Shown: positions 34,676-43,247 of the stretch, piece by piece
Position numbering within the stretch: the first letter of the stretch is position 1
How the letters are laid out: each line of letters begins with the position of its first letter
DNA from: DATMNR01 sp963702765
Lineage (GTDB): Bacteria > Chloroflexota > Ktedonobacteria > Ktedonobacterales > Ktedonobacteraceae
Direction of reading: 5' to 3'
Length of the DNA stretch: 64,000 nt
Assembly: GCA_963702765.1 (NCBI GenBank)
Contig: CAVPEB010000030.1
Location: 1 to 64,000 of the forward strand
Translations under genes and position numbers: made by a program
Notes under the pieces: generated by a model
Databases searched by the model: none
What the model was told of the DNA's origin: nothing
Seen by the model: the letters and a program-made list of their open reading frames with translations, nothing else

Positions 34676-35458
34676 ATGTCGCTATACGTCCGTGAAGAGG
34701 GACCACAGGATGCCCCCACCGTGCTTTTTTTACATGGCCTGGGGCTGAGTCACACCATGTGGAATCCACAGTTTGAGGGTCTATCAGACTATTATCATTG
34801 CCTGGCTCCTGATCTGCCTGAATGTGGTAACAGTACTGATACAGGCCCGTTCACACTGAAAGATGCCAGCCGATATGTTATTGATTTGATCCGCGAGCGA
34901 GTACCTGGAGGGTCTGCTCACGTTGTGGGGCTGTCGATGGGTGGTGCGGTTGCCATACAGATACTGCGCGACGAACCACACGTGCTTGATCATCTTATGA
35001 TTAGTGGGACATCACTCTACTTGCCTCCGTATCTTAGTACCTTGAAGAGGCTCGATGAGCAGTCCTTGCGCCTACTCAACCATGATCGATTGGCTGAGTA
35101 TCTTCTGCAACCGTATCGCATCCCACAGACCTATCGTAATCTCCTCCTAACTGCCCTGCGCAAGGTTGAGCCAGAAGCGATGAGACACTTTATCCAGGAA
35201 ATGACAAAGATAAAACTACCGCGGGAGGAACGGGTTCCCACGCTTATTGCGGTGGGACAACAGGAGGCCTTTGATATCAAGCATGCTGCCTACGAGATGA
35301 GAAGAACCATTCCTTGTTCAAGAGGTGTGCTGGTTCCAGGTGTTGATCATTTTTGGAACTTAGAGGCTCCTGATTTGTTTACGATGACGTTGCGCGCCTG
35401 GATACAGAATAAGCCATTACCTGCCAACCTCGTACGATTAGGAACAGGCTCGTATTGA
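34676..35458 (+). CDS. Alpha/beta hydrolase
   Basis: 260 residues with the alpha/beta-hydrolase core: oxyanion strand VLFLHGLGLSHTMW, APDLPECGNS, nucleophile elbow VVGLSMGGAVAIQ and the His region PGVDHFWNLEAPD. At the usual acid position the sequence is AVGQQEAFD rather than the common GxxD, so the acid may be Glu or supplied elsewhere. No signal peptide; cytoplasmic. The ATG follows GGAGAGGAGAG. It lies between stress-protein and kinase genes of the potassium island, but nothing in it points to a substrate. Confidence 0.85.
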   Translation: MSLYVREEGPQDAPTVLFLHGLGLSHTMWNPQFEGLSDYYHCLAPDLPECGNSTDTGPFTLKDASRYVIDLIRERVPGGSAHVVGLSMGGAVAIQILRDEPHVLDHLMISGTSLYLPPYLSTLKRLDEQSLRLLNHDRLAEYLLQPYRIPQTYRNLLLTALRKVEPEAMRHFIQEMTKIKLPREERVPTLIAVGQQEAFDIKHAAYEMRRTIPCSRGVLVPGVDHFWNLEAPDLFTMTLRAWIQNKPLPANLVRLGTGSY

Positions 35459-35483
35459 AAGATGGCATATTAAGAAGTAAAGC

Positions 35484-35795
35484 ATGATAGAACACAATAC
35501 ACAACATTCTGGCACCAATTCTGCGCATGTGAAGAGCAATACGCCTGAAGAGGGAAGTGAGCTTGTTGAAGAAGCTGACCAACGAAGTCAAGACACTCAC
35601 GTGCGGCATTTACTGCGAAACGAAAGAATCAGATTGGTCATCATTTGTATTGGACTGCTCGCTATCATCTTGAGCGCAGTCCTTTTCCTGTTCATGGGAA
35701 CTATTGTTATACTGTTTGTAACGATAGTAATAGTACCCTTGTTCTATAGGAGCGTTGATGTATATCTCGGCAAATCGGAGGTTGATGTACGCTGA
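35484..35795 (+). CDS. Small membrane protein, hydrophilic N-terminus plus two helices
   Basis: 103 residues. The first 50 are hydrophilic and acidic; two adjacent hydrophobic segments follow (LVIICIGLLAIILSAVLFLF, TIVILFVTIVIVPLFY), then a short tail. I do not recognise a family. The ribosome site is weak (AAGAAGTAAAGC). It lies 25 nt after the hydrolase gene and 82 nt before the Ser/Thr kinase, all in one direction. Confidence 0.55.
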   Translation: MIEHNTQHSGTNSAHVKSNTPEEGSELVEEADQRSQDTHVRHLLRNERIRLVIICIGLLAIILSAVLFLFMGTIVILFVTIVIVPLFYRSVDVYLGKSEVDVR

Positions 35796-35877
35796 CAAAG
35801 CCAAGATAGGTGCGAAGGGATCAATGCCCCCGATTGCACCCCGCGTAAAGTGAGCAGTAAAAGAATATGGAGGATGT

Positions 35878-36864
35878 ATGCCAACACTCTATACGACGGG
35901 TAAGAGAATTGATCACTACCAGATCATGCGTCCCCTTGGGCGAGGAGGCGCTAGCCATGTCTACCTTGCCCAGGACTGGAATGCATTGCAAGAAGTCGTG
36001 CTCAAGTTTCCCGATGACGCTTTGATCGGTGGTGCGGCTGTCTTCGAGCGATACAAAAGAGAAGCGGAGATTGGAAGACGCCTGAATCACAAGTGCATCC
36101 GACGACACCTGAACCAGGATGAGCAGCGGAGCGCAGAGTACCTGGTCCTTGAATACATGCGTGGAAGGACGTTGCGGATGGTAGTGGAGAAGGGTGCGCC
36201 AGAACTTCTCCAAACAGGAGAAGTGCTGCGCATGCTGATTCAGGTATGTAGTGCTCTGGCCTATGCACACGAGCACGGGGTGATCCATCGCGACATCAAA
36301 CCAGAAAATATTATGCTTCTGGAGAACGGTGAGATCAAAATTTTCGACTTTGGCATCGCACTACTAGAAGGGGAACGCAACAGATCCTGGCGAGGCTTTT
36401 CGTCGCCCATCGGTACTCCAGACTATATGGCACCAGAGCGGTTGCTGGGTGGGTCTGGTGATGTGCGCTCAGATATTTACGGCGTCGGGGTGGTACTGTA
36501 TGAGCTGCTTTGCGGGCGGACCCCCTTTGAGGAAGAAGACGGATTTGCACTCATTACCACACACATTTCACATGACCCGCCCTGCATTTTGCAGTTCAAT
36601 CCAATACTTTCCCCCACTCTGGTGACGGTCGTGATGCGTGCCATCCGGCGTGATCCGGAGAAGCGTTATACTTGTATGCAGGATATGCTCTACGACCTAC
36701 AGCATCTGGATACTGTAACTGTGGTAGACTATATTCCTGATCCACCAAGGATCGGTGGACGCTATCGACAAGCTATCCGCCTGGCTCTCATCGTGTTGAT
36801 CGTTTGTCTTTGCATCGTAGCATTCGGTGTGCTCGCACAATACGCGCATCATCACTTGCGGTAG
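35878..36864 (+). CDS. Ser/Thr protein kinase with one C-terminal membrane helix
   Basis: 328 residues. The kinase domain (about 14-275) is of the bacterial Hanks type: glycine loop LGRGGASHVYLA (20-31), catalytic Lys43, VIHRDIKPENIM (Asp139), DFGIA (157-161) and APERLLG. All catalytic residues are present. A membrane helix (AIRLALIVLIVCLCIVAFGV) ends the protein with only a few residues outside, so there is no extracellular sensor domain, unlike PknB. A strong GGAGG precedes the ATG. It sits between USP genes and the two kinase-less DUF4118 proteins, which are possible inputs or substrates (inference). Confidence 0.92.
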   Translation: MPTLYTTGKRIDHYQIMRPLGRGGASHVYLAQDWNALQEVVLKFPDDALIGGAAVFERYKREAEIGRRLNHKCIRRHLNQDEQRSAEYLVLEYMRGRTLRMVVEKGAPELLQTGEVLRMLIQVCSALAYAHEHGVIHRDIKPENIMLLENGEIKIFDFGIALLEGERNRSWRGFSSPIGTPDYMAPERLLGGSGDVRSDIYGVGVVLYELLCGRTPFEEEDGFALITTHISHDPPCILQFNPILSPTLVTVVMRAIRRDPEKRYTCMQDMLYDLQHLDTVTVVDYIPDPPRIGGRYRQAIRLALIVLIVCLCIVAFGVLAQYAHHHLR

Positions 36865-36912
36865 AACTAGTGACTGGCTCAGTCATTTCAGGTCCGGTTG
36901 AAAGGAGTTCCC

Positions 36913-37833
36913 ATGAATGCAATTGAGCAGATTCCACAGCTACCCTTGCCTGAGGAGAAGCATTGGCAACGCTATCTCATAGATAGTCTCATGGCAGTGG
37001 GTGGCGTATTGATTGTGACCGGGATCATTTACGCGTACCATCTGTACCCGACCATTCCCAACATTTCACTTGTCTACCTGCTGCTTATTCTACTCCTGGC
37101 AACCACGCGCGGGCGCTATGCGGCGATAGTGGCAGCAGTCGTTGCCTTTCTCGCTTTCGATTTTTTCCTGGTTCCACCCCTCTTTACGTTTGTCATCTCT
37201 CGCTGGGAGGAATGGATTGCCCTGTTTGTCTTCCTCGTCACGGCTTTGATCACGAGTCAGCTCACAACACAGACACGGCAAAGTGTCGAGCAGGCCAGAT
37301 TAAGAGAGCGTGAGGCACGGATTCTGTATGAAGCGGGACGCGTCATCAACATGACAGATAGTCTCGATGAACAACTGGACAGTATTGCATTGGCTTTTGT
37401 CAGAGTGTTTTCCCCATGGGGAGTGCGCGAGTGCGCTCTGCTACTCCCTGAAAAAGATGGAACACTCACCATTCGAGCAGATGCTCCTATCAGGGTCGAG
37501 AGTTTCTCTCTGTCGCCGGAGGAAATGGTGCTAGCGAGAGAAGTCTTTGTTCTAGGGAAAATCAAGGAGATGATCACGGCTTCTCAATCTGCTTCCACTG
37601 AACACAACTCCATTTTGCGATTGGTCCCTTTGAAAGCTGAGAACGAGGTACTGGGCTTGCTCTGTTTACGCATTGAACATGGAGTGTCGTGGTTTGCGAG
37701 CAATCAACGCATGCAGGAGGAACTAGAGCAACCCACCGATCAAGCCATCTTTTTTGGACTTTTCTTGATCAGGCGGTTCGTGTCAATTGAGCAGGCGCAA
37801 CTGCGTGCTCGAACTACGTTAAATAACGAGTGA
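36913..37833 (+). CDS. Kinase-less DUF4118-GAF membrane protein, copy 1
   Basis: About 306 residues from the ATG at 36913 (GAAAGGAGTTCCC before it). The first 130 residues are a DUF4118 four-helix domain nearly identical in pattern to those of the two sensor kinases (LYPTIPNISLVYLLLILLLA, LAFDFFLVPPLFTFVI). A GAF-like domain follows to about 290. The protein then ends: the HisKA and HATPase domains are missing, without stop-codon debris downstream, so it looks like a finished gene. It may modulate the full-length kinases by mixing in their dimers, or pass signals to the adjacent Ser/Thr kinase; both are inference. Confidence 0.85.
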   Translation: MNAIEQIPQLPLPEEKHWQRYLIDSLMAVGGVLIVTGIIYAYHLYPTIPNISLVYLLLILLLATTRGRYAAIVAAVVAFLAFDFFLVPPLFTFVISRWEEWIALFVFLVTALITSQLTTQTRQSVEQARLREREARILYEAGRVINMTDSLDEQLDSIALAFVRVFSPWGVRECALLLPEKDGTLTIRADAPIRVESFSLSPEEMVLAREVFVLGKIKEMITASQSASTEHNSILRLVPLKAENEVLGLLCLRIEHGVSWFASNQRMQEELEQPTDQAIFFGLFLIRRFVSIEQAQLRARTTLNNE

Positions 37834-37942
37834 GATTAAAGGAAGTTAAAAGGAGAACGACGTTGTTCAAAAGGATGCATGTCCAAATGGATGGATCACA
37901 TCAGGCTAGTCGGCCCAGTGCGCGATTTTTTAGGAGGTTGAT

Positions 37943-38905
37943 ATGCAGGATACTATAGATAGTACGAATGTAGAGCGTATTCCCTCGCTTGAGCAGAGGA
38001 ATATATTTAGCTGGCCACGCTTTTTATTAGAGAGTGTTTTAGCCATTGGTGGTGCTTTGGTGGTTACGGGGCTGATTAGCCTCTTCCACCTCTACCCACA
38101 AATTCCCAACATTTCACTTGTCTACCTGTTGTTGATTCTCTTACTGGCGAGTACCTTTGGACGTTATGCTGCCGTACTTGCGTCAGTTACCTCCTTTCTC
38201 GCCTTTGATTACTTCCTCGTGCCACCTCTGTACACCTTTACGATTGCACGTTGGGAGGAATGGATTGCCCTGTTCGTCTTCCTGGTGACGGCTCTTTTGA
38301 CAAGTCAGCTTACAGCAGTCATGCGCCAGCGCACGGCGCAAGCACGGCGTCAGGAACGCGAGACGAGGATTCTCTATGAGTTGCTACGATATGCCAATAC
38401 ACATGAGCAATTGGAAGAACTGCTCAGCGTGGTAGCGTTCTCAACAGTGCGTGTCTTCGAGCCCTGGGGTGTCGGTGCGTGTGCCATACTCTTGCCCGAT
38501 GAGCAGGGAACTTTATCTATGGTGGCTGATACATTGCAGTCGCACGAACCATTCACTTTATCCTCAGACGAGCTTGCTCTTGTAAATACTACAATGACAC
38601 AGGGCCGCATACAGGAGAAGCGTTCCGCTCCACCTCCCGATATACGAGACTCCGAGCATCACGTGAACTACTATGCTACCATTGGGCCGGTCACTATTCT
38701 GCGTCTCATTCCTTTACAGACAGATCAGCATGTATTTGGCGTATTGTGCCTGCGTATCCAACACCCGGTATCCTGGTTTGCAGATGTGGAGCATATGGAG
38801 AAAGATCGATCTCGACCAGGGTCCCGCGTTGGCTTCTTCTGGACGTACCTTGAGCAAGTGACTTCTCTGATTGAGCGAGCGCTGCTACGATCAGCAGCTG
38901 TATGA
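37943..38905 (+). CDS. Kinase-less DUF4118-GAF membrane protein, copy 2
   Basis: 320 residues, with the same layout as the gene before it: DUF4118 helices (LYPQIPNISLVYLLLILLLA, LAFDYFLVPPLYTFTI), coiled linker, GAF-like domain ending FFWTYLEQVTSLIERALLRS, exactly where the kinases at 20500 and 23672 pass into HisKA. No kinase domain. The ATG follows a strong TAGGAGGTTGAT. Four DUF4118 paralogues therefore lie within 19 kb. Its GAF loop (about 215-260) differs from copy 1, suggesting different signals. Confidence 0.85.
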   Translation: MQDTIDSTNVERIPSLEQRNIFSWPRFLLESVLAIGGALVVTGLISLFHLYPQIPNISLVYLLLILLLASTFGRYAAVLASVTSFLAFDYFLVPPLYTFTIARWEEWIALFVFLVTALLTSQLTAVMRQRTAQARRQERETRILYELLRYANTHEQLEELLSVVAFSTVRVFEPWGVGACAILLPDEQGTLSMVADTLQSHEPFTLSSDELALVNTTMTQGRIQEKRSAPPPDIRDSEHHVNYYATIGPVTILRLIPLQTDQHVFGVLCLRIQHPVSWFADVEHMEKDRSRPGSRVGFFWTYLEQVTSLIERALLRSAAV

Positions 38906-39076
38906 GTTGCTGCTGCAAGCCGAGTTTCTTTTCTAACAAGGTGATCTGTTCATTTTAACTCGTCTAATGAATTTGTGTGGGTCGTTTTGTAAAATGTCGG
39001 TCTCCTTGCAGCTTCTTTCTTAAAGAGATATGCTTCAATGAGTGAAAACTTTGGATTTTAGGAGAAGCTACATATC

Positions 39077-40573
39077 ATGGAAGATCGGAAATATCTTGAT
39101 TCTGCTCAACAACCAACTGCAACAGGAGATATGGATCCAGAATCATTTCGTATGTATGGACACCAAGTTGTGGACTGGATGGCGGATTATTTAGGACACG
39201 TTAATGAGTATCCTGTACTAGCTCAAACTGCTCCGGGTGAAATTCGACACGCGTTACCTGATAAGCCACCGGTTGAACCTGAAGCGATGGAGACGATTCT
39301 TACTGATTTTGAACGAATTTTAATGCCAGGAATTACTCATTGGAATTCACCTGGTTTTCTGGCATATTTTGGAATAACTGGATCTGGCCCTGGTATTCTG
39401 GGCGAAATGCTTTCTGGAGCGCTTAATGTCAATGCAATGTTGTGGCGTACGTCTCCCGCAGCTACAGAACTCGAGCAGGTGACGCTCGATTGGCTACGCC
39501 AGATGCTTGGTTTACCTGACCCGTTATTTGGCGTCATTAACGATACAGCATCTTCTGGTGTATTGTATGCTCTGGCGGCAGCTCGTGAATCTCTACCTTT
39601 TCATATTCGCCAACAAGGGATTGCTGGCAGGACTGACGTCCCACGTTTACGCTATTATGCTTCACAGGAGGCTCATTCCTCAGTAGAAAAGGCGGGTATT
39701 GTGCTTGGGATTGGTCAGGAGGGGTTGCGTAAGATAGGGGTTGATAGCGAATTTCGTATGGATGTCGAGCAACTTGAGCACGCAATTCAAGAGGATATCG
39801 CGGCTGGCTGGCTACCTTTTGCTGTCGTTGCTACCGTTGGCACAACTTCCACAACAAGCGTAGATCCTGTTCCACAGATTGCAGAAGTCTGTGAACGATA
39901 TAATCTATGGTTGCATGTTGATGGAGCATATGGCGGCTCTGCCGCTGTTGATCCTGCAATGCGCTGGGTGATAGCAGGCTGGGAACGAGCAGATACAATC
40001 ATAATCAATCCTCACAAATGGCTATTTACCCCGATCGATTGCAGCGTATTTTATACCCGGAAACCAGAAGTAGTTAAGGCGGCGTTCAGCCTGGTGCCAG
40101 AATACTTACGTAACACTGAAAGCGGTAATGAAGATGTGCCTAATTTAATGGATTATGGCACTTCACTTGGACGACGCTTCCGTTCACTGAAGCTCTGGAT
40201 GATTATGCGTTACTTTGGACAAGAGGGGCTTGCTGCAAGGATACGAGAACATATTCGCCTTGCGCAACTTTTTGCTGTGTGGGTTGACGAAGCACCATCA
40301 TTTGAGCGATTAGCACCTACTCCGTTTAGTACGATCTGTTTTCGTGTTCATCCTGTTGGGTTGAATGATGAATCGAAGCTGGATGCCTTGAACGAAGAAA
40401 TTATGAACTTTATTAATGAGCAGGGAAGGTTCTTTCTTTCACATACCAAACTCAATGGTATATTTACTCTGCGTGTTGCTATAGGTAATTTACGTACCAC
40501 AGAAGCCCATATTAGAGATTTGTGGAATATATTACAGACATGTCTGAAAGACATGTCTGTAATATATTCTTAG
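39077..40573 (+). CDS. PLP-dependent group II (aromatic-amino-acid type) decarboxylase
   Basis: 498 residues of the DDC/glutamate decarboxylase family, which decarboxylates amino acids to amines. It has substrate-loop start HWNSPGFLAYF, the PLP-stacking His200 in QEAHSSVEKAG, LHVDGAYGGSA and PLP Lys314 in NPHKWLFTPIDCS. Sequence flavour is nearest aromatic-L-amino-acid decarboxylase (tryptophan, phenylalanine, tyrosine or DOPA), but the exact substrate cannot be read. The ATG follows TAGGAGAAGC. Its last 15 codons lie inside a perfect 21-bp palindrome that ends 4 nt before the end of the stop codon. Confidence 0.9.
   Translation: MEDRKYLDSAQQPTATGDMDPESFRMYGHQVVDWMADYLGHVNEYPVLAQTAPGEIRHALPDKPPVEPEAMETILTDFERILMPGITHWNSPGFLAYFGITGSGPGILGEMLSGALNVNAMLWRTSPAATELEQVTLDWLRQMLGLPDPLFGVINDTASSGVLYALAAARESLPFHIRQQGIAGRTDVPRLRYYASQEAHSSVEKAGIVLGIGQEGLRKIGVDSEFRMDVEQLEHAIQEDIAAGWLPFAVVATVGTTSTTSVDPVPQIAEVCERYNLWLHVDGAYGGSAAVDPAMRWVIAGWERADTIIINPHKWLFTPIDCSVFYTRKPEVVKAAFSLVPEYLRNTESGNEDVPNLMDYGTSLGRRFRSLKLWMIMRYFGQEGLAARIREHIRLAQLFAVWVDEAPSFERLAPTPFSTICFRVHPVGLNDESKLDALNEEIMNFINEQGRFFLSHTKLNGIFTLRVAIGNLRTTEAHIRDLWNILQTCLKDMSVIYS
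40525..40569. terminator. Perfect 21-bp palindrome over the end of the decarboxylase gene
   Basis: Arms 40525-40545 and 40549-40569 are perfect complements around GAA; the left arm begins GAATATATTACAGACATG. The right arm runs to 1 nt before the TAG. It can work as a terminator-like hairpin, but it is also coding sequence. Confidence 0.75.
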
Positions 40574-40650
40574 AATATTGCTTGATTCAAAAATCTGGAA
40601 AATTACTCGTTTGTTAACAGGAGTTTCTTCCTCAGGAAAGGAATGTAATA

Positions 40651-41820
40651 TTGAAAACCCATCCTGGGCTTGAGCAAGGTCCTATTTATCTCGATTACAA
40701 TGCGACCACACCAGTCGATCCTGTGGTTGTCGGAACAATGTTACCGTATGTATCAGTGCATTTTGGGAATCCGTCGAGTTCACATAGTTATGGGTATGAT
40801 GCGCATCTGGCTGTTGAGTCGGCGAGAGAACAGGTAGCGCAGTTGCTTGGGTGCGGTGCGAAGGAGATTACTTTTACAGGTGGTGGATCCGAGAGCGATA
40901 ACCTGGCAATTCGTGGTATTGCACTGGCGAATCAAAATAAAGGTAATCATATCATCACACAGGCAACGGAACATCCGGCAGTGCTAAAAACGTGCCACGC
41001 GCTTGAACGGTTACATGGGTTTCGTGTGACATATCTACCAGTTGATAGAAGCGGTCGTGTAAGTACTGTGGATGTGGAAGCGGCAATTGACGAGAAGACA
41101 GTACTAATTACGATTATGCACGCGAACAACGAGACTGGAACACTGCAACCAATTGCGGAGATTGCGAAGGTTGCTCGAAAGTATGGGGTATTAGTCCATA
41201 CTGATGCTGCGCAGTCTGCAGGCAAAATTCCTGTGCTGATCAAGGAGTTGGGTGTTGATCTATTGACAATTGCTGGACACAAACTTTATGCTCCCAAAGG
41301 AATAGGAGTCTTGTATAGTCGGCACGATTTGAATTTAGAGCCTGGCATTTATGGTGGTGGCCAAGAAGCGGGTCGCAGGGCTGGTACGGAAAGTGTTGCG
41401 CAGATAGTAGCGTTAGGTACCGCCTGTTTCCTGGCTCAGGAGCAGCTTTCAGATAGCCAGATACGGCTACGCTCAATGCGTGATAGGCTTCAGGGTCTGA
41501 TAGAGGAATTCATACACGACGATATTCAACTAAATGGACATGATACTGAACGCTTGCCAAATACTCTAAATATCAGCGTGGGGGGAGTTGTTGGCGAGGA
41601 AGTATTAGCTGTTACGCCGGAAATTGCAAGTTCCGCGGGATCAGCGTGTCATGAAGGTAGTACTGATCCATCACCTGTCTTAATGGCAATGGGTTTATCA
41701 AGAGAACGCGCACTTGGAGCGATGCGATTAACACTCGGGAGATGGTCGACTGAAGAAGAGATCGAGAGAGCCGCGAGACTACTTGCTAAAAGTATAGATT
41801 CTCTACGAAGAAAACAGTAA
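40651..41820 (+). CDS. Cysteine desulfurase (NifS/IscS type)
   Basis: 389 residues, PLP enzyme that removes sulfur from cysteine for Fe-S clusters or tRNA thiolation. It has YLDYNATTPVD, HFGNPSSSHSYG, TGGGSESDNLAI, HANNETGTLQPI, PLP Lys211 in IAGHKLYAPKG and catalytic Cys333 in SAGSACHEGSTDP. The active-site loop is the long, flexible group I (NifS/IscS) kind. The start codon is TTG at 40651 behind CAGGAAAGG. It follows the decarboxylase by 77 nt and precedes a zinc-ribbon protein; no scaffold gene (iscU) is next to it. Confidence 0.92.
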   Translation: MKTHPGLEQGPIYLDYNATTPVDPVVVGTMLPYVSVHFGNPSSSHSYGYDAHLAVESAREQVAQLLGCGAKEITFTGGGSESDNLAIRGIALANQNKGNHIITQATEHPAVLKTCHALERLHGFRVTYLPVDRSGRVSTVDVEAAIDEKTVLITIMHANNETGTLQPIAEIAKVARKYGVLVHTDAAQSAGKIPVLIKELGVDLLTIAGHKLYAPKGIGVLYSRHDLNLEPGIYGGGQEAGRRAGTESVAQIVALGTACFLAQEQLSDSQIRLRSMRDRLQGLIEEFIHDDIQLNGHDTERLPNTLNISVGGVVGEEVLAVTPEIASSAGSACHEGSTDPSPVLMAMGLSRERALGAMRLTLGRWSTEEEIERAARLLAKSIDSLRRKQ

Positions 41821-41866
41821 AATAGAAAAGGAAAATTGGTATATATATGTTTGGAGGATAAGTTCT

Positions 41867-42244
41867 ATGCTATGCCCAAATTGCCGTGCAGGATGTATGA
41901 CAGATGATATCTACTGTCATCGCTGCGGAACAGATTTGACATTGACTACAAAAAGCCTTGTTCCGACTCAAACCCATATTCCAACACTGTTTCAAAATTC
42001 GCAATTGCCTCGTGTGGCAGCAAGTGTTGGCGCTATAGCTCTTGGCGTCGGATTAGAGTTGCTACGGCGCCGTTTCATAGCGCGTATACCGCGTACTGCG
42101 TCAAATTATGTTTCTGTGCCGACAGTTAGTACAATGCGGGACATTTTCACAAATCAAGGGAACCAGCAGTTGAAATTGCCTAAGGGCTATGAAGTACACG
42201 AAACAGCAGTGTACTTCAAGAGAGTAATACGTCGAGAAGCTTAA
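41867..42244 (+). CDS. Zinc-ribbon protein with a possible membrane segment
   Basis: 125 residues. The N-terminal zinc ribbon has CPNCRAGC and CHRCG (Cys3, Cys6, Cys17, Cys20), then a linker and one moderately hydrophobic stretch (VAASVGAIALGVGLELL) with an Arg-rich flank. The tail is not recognised. It has a clear ribosome site (TTGGAGGATAAG). It lies between cysteine desulfurase and the ornithine-cyclodeaminase relative, with short gaps, so it is probably in one operon with them. Confidence 0.7.
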   Translation: MLCPNCRAGCMTDDIYCHRCGTDLTLTTKSLVPTQTHIPTLFQNSQLPRVAASVGAIALGVGLELLRRRFIARIPRTASNYVSVPTVSTMRDIFTNQGNQQLKLPKGYEVHETAVYFKRVIRREA

Positions 42245-42261
42245 AGCGGAGAAGTAGAAAG

Positions 42262-43221
42262 ATGACCTTATTACTACGTGAAAGTGATGTACTTTCACTA
42301 TTAGACATACATGGCAACATTATGGTGCTAGAACAAGCCTTTGGTGCCTGGGCACAGGGAAACGCAGTAAATCTTTCAAGGTCTCGCATTGTGCAAGAGA
42401 ATGGCGTAATGCATTTACTAGCCGCTGCTGTGCCATCGCTAGGTATCGTAGGCTTCAAAACTTACACAGTCTTTAGGCCAGGCATGCGATCTGCTGTAAT
42501 GTTGTTCAGCACACTTGATGGGCGATTACTCTCGATAATCGAGGCAGATTTGCTTGGCAGAATGAGAACCGGAGCAACAAGTGGGCTGGCTACCAAGTAC
42601 CTTGCACGCCCAGATGCATCAGTTGTAGGACTCATTGGAGCAGGTAAACAGGCATATACCCAAGTTTTAGGAGTATGCGCTGTACGCCAGGTGAGAGCAA
42701 TTTATGTTTATAGCCGTCGTTTACCCGAATGCGAGAAATTTTGTGATGAATTAATGCATAGACTCTCTATTGAGGTGAGACCTGCACCAAGTCCAAGGCA
42801 AGCCATAGAGGATGCAGATATTGTTATAACAGCAACGACGTCACCTGAGCCTGTGATTCCTGGTGATTGGTTAAAGAGTGGAAGTCATATCAACGCGATT
42901 GGTTCTAACTGGGCAAATAGACGAGAACTGGATTTACCGACGTTGCAACGTAGTAGAGTAATTGTCACTGATTCGCAGGAACAAGCACGATTAGAAGCTG
43001 GTGATTTTGTAATTCCAGCAAACGAAGGGCTATTTAATTGGGACAAAGTGTCTGATCTAGCGGATGTAGTTGCAGGAAGAGGGGCAAAACGTGAATTCGA
43101 GGATGATATTACTCTCTATAAAGGAGTAGGTATTGCGCTTGAAGATGTTGCTACTGCGGCCCATGTATACACTTTAGCGCGAGAACGAAGTGTAGGTGAA
43201 GAAATTAGTTTGTTGCAGTAG
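42262..43221 (+). CDS. Ornithine cyclodeaminase / mu-crystallin family protein
   Basis: 319 residues with the family's N-terminal substrate half (VGFKTYTVFRPGMRSAVMLF) and Rossmann half: LIGAGKQAYTQVLGVCAVR near 128, VYSRRLPECEKFCDEL, DADIVITATTSPEPVIPGDW and HINAIGSNWANRRELD. Members are NAD(P)-dependent ornithine cyclodeaminases, alanine dehydrogenases or imine/ketimine reductases, so the reaction is uncertain. It starts 17 nt after the zinc-ribbon gene (GGAGAAGTAGAAAG before the ATG). Confidence 0.87.
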   Translation: MTLLLRESDVLSLLDIHGNIMVLEQAFGAWAQGNAVNLSRSRIVQENGVMHLLAAAVPSLGIVGFKTYTVFRPGMRSAVMLFSTLDGRLLSIIEADLLGRMRTGATSGLATKYLARPDASVVGLIGAGKQAYTQVLGVCAVRQVRAIYVYSRRLPECEKFCDELMHRLSIEVRPAPSPRQAIEDADIVITATTSPEPVIPGDWLKSGSHINAIGSNWANRRELDLPTLQRSRVIVTDSQEQARLEAGDFVIPANEGLFNWDKVSDLADVVAGRGAKREFEDDITLYKGVGIALEDVATAAHVYTLARERSVGEEISLLQ

Positions 43222-43247
43222 ATTATTATAACTCTTAAAGGTTGCAT

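Noticed and set aside
37863..37960. Short TTG-started frame of about 31 codons between the two kinase-less DUF4118 genes
   Set aside because: An AGGAG precedes it, but it overlaps the next start and has no recognisable character.
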